NCBI GenBank assembly: GCA_030066475.1
Contig: JASJBO010000186.1
Coordinates: 1-17,190, forward strand
DNA from: Myxococcota bacterium
GTDB taxonomy: Bacteria > Myxococcota_A > UBA9160 > PR03
DNA: 17,190 nt
Direction: 5' to 3'
Numbering within the stretch: the first letter of the stretch is position 1; every line of letters starts with the position of its first letter. Below the pieces are notes generated by a model, which was not told where the DNA came from, searched no databases, and worked only from the letters and a program-made list of their open reading frames with translations. The translations under genes were made by a program, and so were the position numbers. This document shows positions 14,336-17,190 of the stretch, in pieces.

Positions 14336-15082
14336 ATGTCGCGATACACCTGTGACTTCAACGCGCCGGCGACTCGTGGGCGAATCGGGCGACTCCTGGG
14401 CCAGCTCGGAGTCACGCAGGGGAGTCGAGTGTTGGATGTGGGCTGCGGCCGAGGTGAGATGCTGCGCATGCTGGCTCGGAGAACGGGCTGCAGCGGTGTC
14501 GGCGTGGACCCGGACGAAGCGGAGCTCGTGATTGCTCGACAGCGGACCCCGACGGAGCTCCGGCTCGAGTGGAGAGCCGCTCCCATTGCGGACTGTCGCT
14601 TCGGCGAGGCCTTCGACGCCGCAATCTGCGTCGGTGCGACCCACGCCTTCGGTCCGCCCGGAGAGGGCCTGTTGCGAACGCTCCAGGCACTGCCACGCTT
14701 CGTGAGGACGGGCGCACGCGTCATGGTCGGCGAGGGCTATTGGAGGAGAGAGCCGCCCGCGCCGTATCTCGAAGCGACTCCCTTCGAGAAGTCCCACCTG
14801 CTCACACATGCGGAGAACGAGGGTCTCGGCGAGCGTTGTGGATGGGCCGTGGTCCGATCGGAGGAGAGCTCGCAAGACGAGTGGGACGGATTCGAGTCGT
14901 CGTTCTTGACGGAGGCCGAGAAGCGCTTCGAGGCGAATCGTGAGGATGAGGAGGCGTTCGCGGCGGTTCAGCACTGGCGAGAGTGGAATCGCACGTACCT
15001 TCGGTGGGGGCGCAGCACGCTCGGATTCGGCTTCTACGTGTTCGAGTTGCGCAAGCAGAACGACCGAGCGAGCCCGACGTGA
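14336..15082 (+). CDS. SAM-dependent methyltransferase (class I)
   Basis: The 248-aa protein starting MSRYTCDFN has motif I RVLDVGCGRGEML (31-43), GVGVDPDEAEL with the SAM ribose-binding acid (55-65), a motif around FDAAICVGATHAFG (93-106), and MVGEGYWRREPPAPYLE (130-146). A C-terminal HWREWNRTYLRWGRSTLGFG segment is typical of a broad small-molecule methyltransferase group. The substrate is unknown. ATG 14336 is favoured because homology-like sequence begins there. An upstream in-frame ATG at 14285 adds 17 basic residues and would run through the attC-like element. Neither has a clear ribosome site. It is the only plus-strand gene in the cassette-like region, so if that region is an integron array, this gene faces backwards. 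Codon use is noticeably less GC-rich than in the left half of the window. Confidence 0.75.
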   Translation: MSRYTCDFNAPATRGRIGRLLGQLGVTQGSRVLDVGCGRGEMLRMLARRTGCSGVGVDPDEAELVIARQRTPTELRLEWRAAPIADCRFGEAFDAAICVGATHAFGPPGEGLLRTLQALPRFVRTGARVMVGEGYWRREPPAPYLEATPFEKSHLLTHAENEGLGERCGWAVVRSEESSQDEWDGFESSFLTEAEKRFEANREDEEAFAAVQHWREWNRTYLRWGRSTLGFGFYVFELRKQNDRASPT

Positions 15083-15189
15083 AGGTCGCGTGGGATTCCA
15101 CCGAGGACGGCTGACCCTGCCGGCCAACGGAAGGAGGCTTGACAGACTCGTCGTCTTAGTAGGGGGCGAGCCAGCTTCGCTGCTCCAGC

Positions 15190-15654
15190 TCAGACGGCCA
15201 GTCCGCCGAGTCGACGACCCAGGACGCGGTGGCGATGACGGAAGAGTGCCGCGATGAACCACTTGACGATCGGGCCGCCCAGCCTGGGCTCGAACGTGAG
15301 ACGGTCCGTGATGCTCGAACCGCCGGGCAGGGGGGCAATCGTCCTCTCGTGGCGCCACAGGCGCATGCTCAGCATGGGGGATTCCTCGACGAACCTGTGA
15401 CCAACGTCGAGTTCGATGAGCGTGAGATCGCTCCGGTCGAGCGGAAGGAATCCAAAGAGGAGAATCCAGCTGCGAGCCACCGGCTGCCCCAGCTCGATAT
15501 TCAAGTCGAGGATACTCGCAATGCCACGGGGTACCGTCATGCGAGCGAGCGGACGTAGCTCGGCGCGTATGCCAGCTACGGAGGTTGCCCAGGACCAGGC
15601 TCGTTCCGGAGACGCCCTCAACTTGGTCTCGAAACTCAGCGTTGTGCGGGCCAA
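15190..15654 (-). CDS. SRPBCC-fold (START/Bet v 1-like) protein
   Basis: The 154-aa protein has the SRPBCC layout: an opening strand and helix (FETKLRASPERAWSWATSVAG), a long central beta region with ILLFGFLPLDRSDLTLIEL (64-82) and SMRLWRHERTI (96-106), ITDRLTFEPR, and a final helix ending LFRHRHRVLGRRLGG. The fold binds hydrophobic ligands in a deep cavity; this subgroup is uncharacterised and no catalytic residues can be named. I start it at TTG 15652-15654 with GGAG at 15662-15665, 7 nt upstream; no ATG exists near the N-terminal strand. A strong hairpin (15670-15693) sits directly before this ribosome site. It stands alone, 107 bp from the convergent methyltransferase gene. Confidence 0.68.
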   Translation of the reverse strand: MARTTLSFETKLRASPERAWSWATSVAGIRAELRPLARMTVPRGIASILDLNIELGQPVARSWILLFGFLPLDRSDLTLIELDVGHRFVEESPMLSMRLWRHERTIAPLPGGSSITDRLTFEPRLGGPIVKWFIAALFRHRHRVLGRRLGGLAV

Positions 15655-15669
15655 GGCAAAGCTCCGACT

Positions 15670-15693
15670 CGCCGCCGCTCAGCTGCGGCGGCG
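15670..15693. repeat. 9-bp perfect stem hairpin with TCAGCT loop
   Basis: Nine base pairs (15670-15678 with 15685-15693) enclose the loop TCAGCT, just upstream of the SRPBCC ribosome site. The GCTCAGCTGC core is repeated at 16231-16240 inside the attC-like element, and as GCTCGGCTGC at 14264-14273 in the other, so it may be part of a worn attC between the Sel1 and SRPBCC genes. Confidence 0.5.
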
Positions 15694-15752
15694 GCGTACC
15701 TGCGGAATATCGCGCGGCGGCCGCCCGCGTGACAAGCAGAGGATGACGGCCG

Positions 15753-15768
15753 CTGCCTCGCGAGGCAG
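15753..15768 (-). terminator. Perfect 16-bp palindrome just after the Sel1-repeat gene
   Basis: CTGCCTCGCGAGGCAG is its own reverse complement and lies 3 nt past the stop of the minus-strand gene ending at 15772. In RNA it makes a stable hairpin, suiting a terminator or 3'-end stabiliser, without a T-tract. It may alternatively be the variable stem of a cassette recombination site. Confidence 0.4.
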
Positions 15769-15771
15769 GCC

Positions 15772-16206
15772 CTATGGACGCTCGTTGCGCCGAAGGTCGT
15801 CGGGGTGACGCGCAAGGTGCTCGGCGAGCCTGCGAGACCAGTAGTCGCTCTGCTCCAGATCGACGGGGACCCCGTGGAGCCCCCGGGAATAGAGGTCAGC
15901 GAGAAGGCGAATGGAATCGCAATACCCCTTCTCCGCCGACTCGACGAGGAGACGAACGCCCGAAGCGGGATCCGCGCCGGGGAACTCCCCCAGTACAGAC
16001 ATGAGACCGAGGTCGTACAGGCACTCGACACTCCCACGCTTTGCGCCCCTGCCGTACCAGCGAGCCGCAACGGCGGCGTTCCGGATCTCTGGCCACTCGC
16101 CGTGGTCGCCCGTCGCGTAGGTGGCACCGAGATCGTGGCAGGCGTCCGCATCCCCTAATAGGGCTCGAACCATTTCGCGCAGGAGCGCGAGTCTACGAGG
16201 GAACAC
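15772..16206 (-). CDS. Sel1-like repeat protein
   Basis: The 144-aa protein contains about three Sel1-type (TPR-like) helical repeats: ACHDLGATYATGDH, then AARWYGRGAKRGSVECLYDL, and VRLLVESAEKGYCDSIRLLA followed by LYSRG. The A..WY..A...G...A..L pattern is the repeat signature, with Cys replacing several small residues. Such proteins are protein-protein interaction scaffolds. No signal peptide is seen, so it is taken as cytoplasmic. Start is uncertain: GTG 16204-16206 follows the GTTGGGC heptamer by only 8 nt and has a weak ribosome site, while ATG at 16171-16173 would remove 11 residues. It is a stand-alone gene between two spacer elements that look like cassette boundaries. Partner unknown. 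Confidence 0.68.
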   Translation of the reverse strand: MFPRRLALLREMVRALLGDADACHDLGATYATGDHGEWPEIRNAAVAARWYGRGAKRGSVECLYDLGLMSVLGEFPGADPASGVRLLVESAEKGYCDSIRLLADLYSRGLHGVPVDLEQSDYWSRRLAEHLARHPDDLRRNERP

Positions 16207-16214
16207 TCTTCACA

Positions 16215-16315
16215 GCCCAACGGACTGGGCGCTCAGCTGCAGACAACAGCGCTGACCGCTAGCGCCGAGGCCGCACGCCCGATCCTGGACGGAGGGGGGC
16301 TCATGGGTGTTGGGC
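16215..16315 (-). other. Probable integron attC recombination site
   Basis: The 101-bp spacer is bounded by a perfect inverted pair, GCCCAAC (16215-16221) and GTTGGGC (16309-16315), matching the attC core consensus RYYYAAC...GTTRRRY. Inside the ends, a second inverted segment can pair TGGGC-G-CTC (16226-16234) with GGGGCTCA (16297-16304), using two wobbles and one bulged base, as attC L-boxes do. It starts 5 nt after the DsrE stop and ends 8 nt before the Sel1 start, the tight packing expected of gene cassettes. Orientation is taken as minus, from the gene positions, but the bulged base lies on the 5' side of the plus strand and would argue for the opposite direction, so orientation is open. 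Confidence 0.6.
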
Positions 16316-16320
16316 CGCGA

Positions 16321-16773
16321 TCAGTAGTCGATGACCTTCTGTGCTCCAAGGAAGGCCTCGCGGACTTCAGCGTCAGTTCCGATTCGAGCCCCTTCTCTCA
16401 GCTTGGTGGCGTCGATTCCAGCCGCGCTCGCGCAATGACCACACAGGAGAACCGAGCCGCCTGCCTTCAGGAAGGAATCGAGTCTCTCGAAGACGGAAGG
16501 GCCGGTGCCCCAGCGCAGGTCTTTGGGAGATCGCGCATCGGCAAGGCGCACGCCCTCGAGATCCAGGAACAGGGTGACTGATGCCCCTCCCTCTTGCAGG
16601 TTGCTGGAAAGGGAGAGCGCCATCGAAACAGCGTGCAGGTTGTCTGTGTAGTGGCTCAGGTGCACGACGATCTTCTGGCCCGTCTCATGTTCCGCGGCGC
16701 GTGCTGTCCCGCTGATTGCAGAAAAGCACAGGATCAGCGTTGCCAGGACCAGCCACCTGCAGGGGTTTCTCAT
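16321..16773 (-). CDS. Secreted DsrE/DsrF-like sulfur-relay family protein
   Basis: The 150-aa product starts with a classical signal peptide: basic MRNPCR, a hydrophobic stretch (7-20), and a cleavage-like ARA-AE at about residue 26. The mature part is a DsrE-like domain: KIVVHLSHYTDNLHAVSMAL (34-53), ASVTLFLDLEGVRLAD (64-79), and VLLCGHCASAAGID (108-121) at the usual active-site Cys loop, with Cys111 and Cys114. DsrE-family proteins bind or relay sulfur (persulfide); a periplasmic version could trap or transfer a thiol or sulfide. The CxxC pair could also form a disulfide. The ATG has AAGGAG 8 nt upstream, the best ribosome site of the right-hand genes. GTTGGGC 37 nt upstream and the 101-bp element 5 nt downstream frame it as a complete cassette of about 600 bp. 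Confidence 0.82.
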   Translation of the reverse strand: MRNPCRWLVLATLILCFSAISGTARAAEHETGQKIVVHLSHYTDNLHAVSMALSLSSNLQEGGASVTLFLDLEGVRLADARSPKDLRWGTGPSVFERLDSFLKAGGSVLLCGHCASAAGIDATKLREGARIGTDAEVREAFLGAQKVIDY

Positions 16774-17190
16774 GAGACGATCTCCTTACCGATACGGACG
16801 CTCGTGCGCGGCCCAACAGTTGGTTTACGGAAGGCTCGCCGGTCCTCCGTTTCGCGTACTCCGCCATCGAAATATCTCGGGTCGCGATTCTCCTGTCAAT
16901 TCCTGGACTCGGAGTGTCGGCCCAACTCGATGTGCCCACGAGGGTGGGTGATGTGGTGGGCATGGGAACACGCATTCGCCGGCGATTGCCAGGCGGCTGG
17001 ACCGGGGCGATGCGGCCACTGCTCGCCTCCGGCGATGCGGTTCGTGGTGGTGTCGACCTCGCCGCGCGGTCCGCGTTGGGCGCGTAGCGGCGTCGGTGCA
17101 AGAGCACGCTCTCGTTGGGCTCGAGGCCCTCCTCCGGGCCGACGGGGGCAGGCGCGGCCTCGACCGGGTCCGCACAGGGTACCAGCGAGG
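16774..17190. other. Gene-free right end with cassette-boundary heptamers
   Basis: No coding region is supported in these 417 bp; the open frames on either strand lack starts or overlap the DsrE gene. A plus-strand frame ending at TAG 17085-17087 has a protein-like stretch (RVAILLSIPGLGVSAQLDVP) but no usable start, and could be a gene remnant. The exact heptamer GCCCAAC occurs at 16811-16817 and 16920-16926, and GTTGGGC at 17075-17081 and 17114-17120. The 16920/17075 pair encloses 162 bp, long for an attC. CCAACAGTTGG (16813-16823) is a small palindrome upstream of the DsrE gene. The segment probably holds one or more worn recombination sites. Confidence 0.35.

Noticed and set aside
16685..17107. 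Minus-strand ORF of 140 codons at the right end
   Set aside because: It overlaps the start, ribosome site and signal-peptide region of the DsrE gene in another frame, and its sequence has no domain features.
1..17190. CRISPR arrays, insertion sequences, transposase or integrase genes
   Set aside because: No regularly spaced direct repeats and no transposase or recombinase motifs (DDE, tyrosine or serine recombinase) were seen in the real genes; the integron interpretation rests on attC-like sites only.

Overview
The window is high-GC bacterial DNA, with strong GC3 codon use over about 1-13.6 kb and visibly more relaxed composition over about 13.6-17.2 kb. Gene content (an AhpD-like selenoprotein, orphan acyl-CoA ligase/SDR/GST genes, a corrinoid methyltransferase set, TetR regulators) suits an uncultivated, metabolically versatile lineage of the former Deltaproteobacteria type (Myxococcota/Desulfobacterota/Binatota-like). 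That placement is an inference; no marker gene or rRNA is present. TGA ends several ordinary genes here, so the standard bacterial code applies.

Layout. Positions 1-268 hold no gene I can support. A DUF4239 membrane protein (269-1120, -) is divergent from a gene at 1268-2458 (+) interrupted by one in-frame TGA. The TGA sits exactly where AhpD-type proteins have the second Cys of CxxCxxxH, giving C-F-Y-U-T-S-S-H, and a stem-loop follows it: a selenocysteine protein. A TetR gene follows (2493-3263, +).

Next is a pair of divergent operons. On the minus strand: GST-fold protein (6045-7133), DUF2855 protein (4934-6028) and acyl-CoA ligase (3299-4921), 12-16 nt apart. On the plus strand: NIPSNAP/EthD-like protein (7241-7885), short-chain dehydrogenase (7985-8824) and a 65-codon ORF overlapping its stop (8821-9018). 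They look like parts of one uncharacterised catabolic pathway for a CoA-activated acid; the substrate cannot be read from sequence.

The most novel unit is at 9.0-13.6 kb. A SAM methyltransferase of the sarcosine/dimethylglycine N-methyltransferase type (9029-9877, -) is divergent from a four-gene operon: TetR (9993-10664), a thymidylate-synthase-like protein with a DUF4346-like C-terminus (10675-11544), an MtmB (monomethylamine methyltransferase) homologue without pyrrolysine (11547-12902), and its corrinoid protein (12920-13558). I read it as a regulated demethylation module passing a methyl group from an unknown, probably N-methylated, compound through corrinoid to a folate, with the TS-like/DUF4346 protein a candidate for the missing pterin-side partner.

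From 13.6 kb to the end the organisation changes to single small genes with compact spacers: HCCA-isomerase-like (-), SAM methyltransferase (+), SRPBCC (-), Sel1-repeat (-) and a secreted DsrE-like protein (-). Heptamers GCCCAAC/GTTGGGC bracket a 101-bp element just after the DsrE gene, and GTTGGRC-type heptamers lie 8-37 nt before the starts of three of the minus-strand genes. This is the structure of integron gene cassettes with attC sites, reading leftwards; no integrase is in the window. The last 417 bp have no supported gene but contain further such heptamers.
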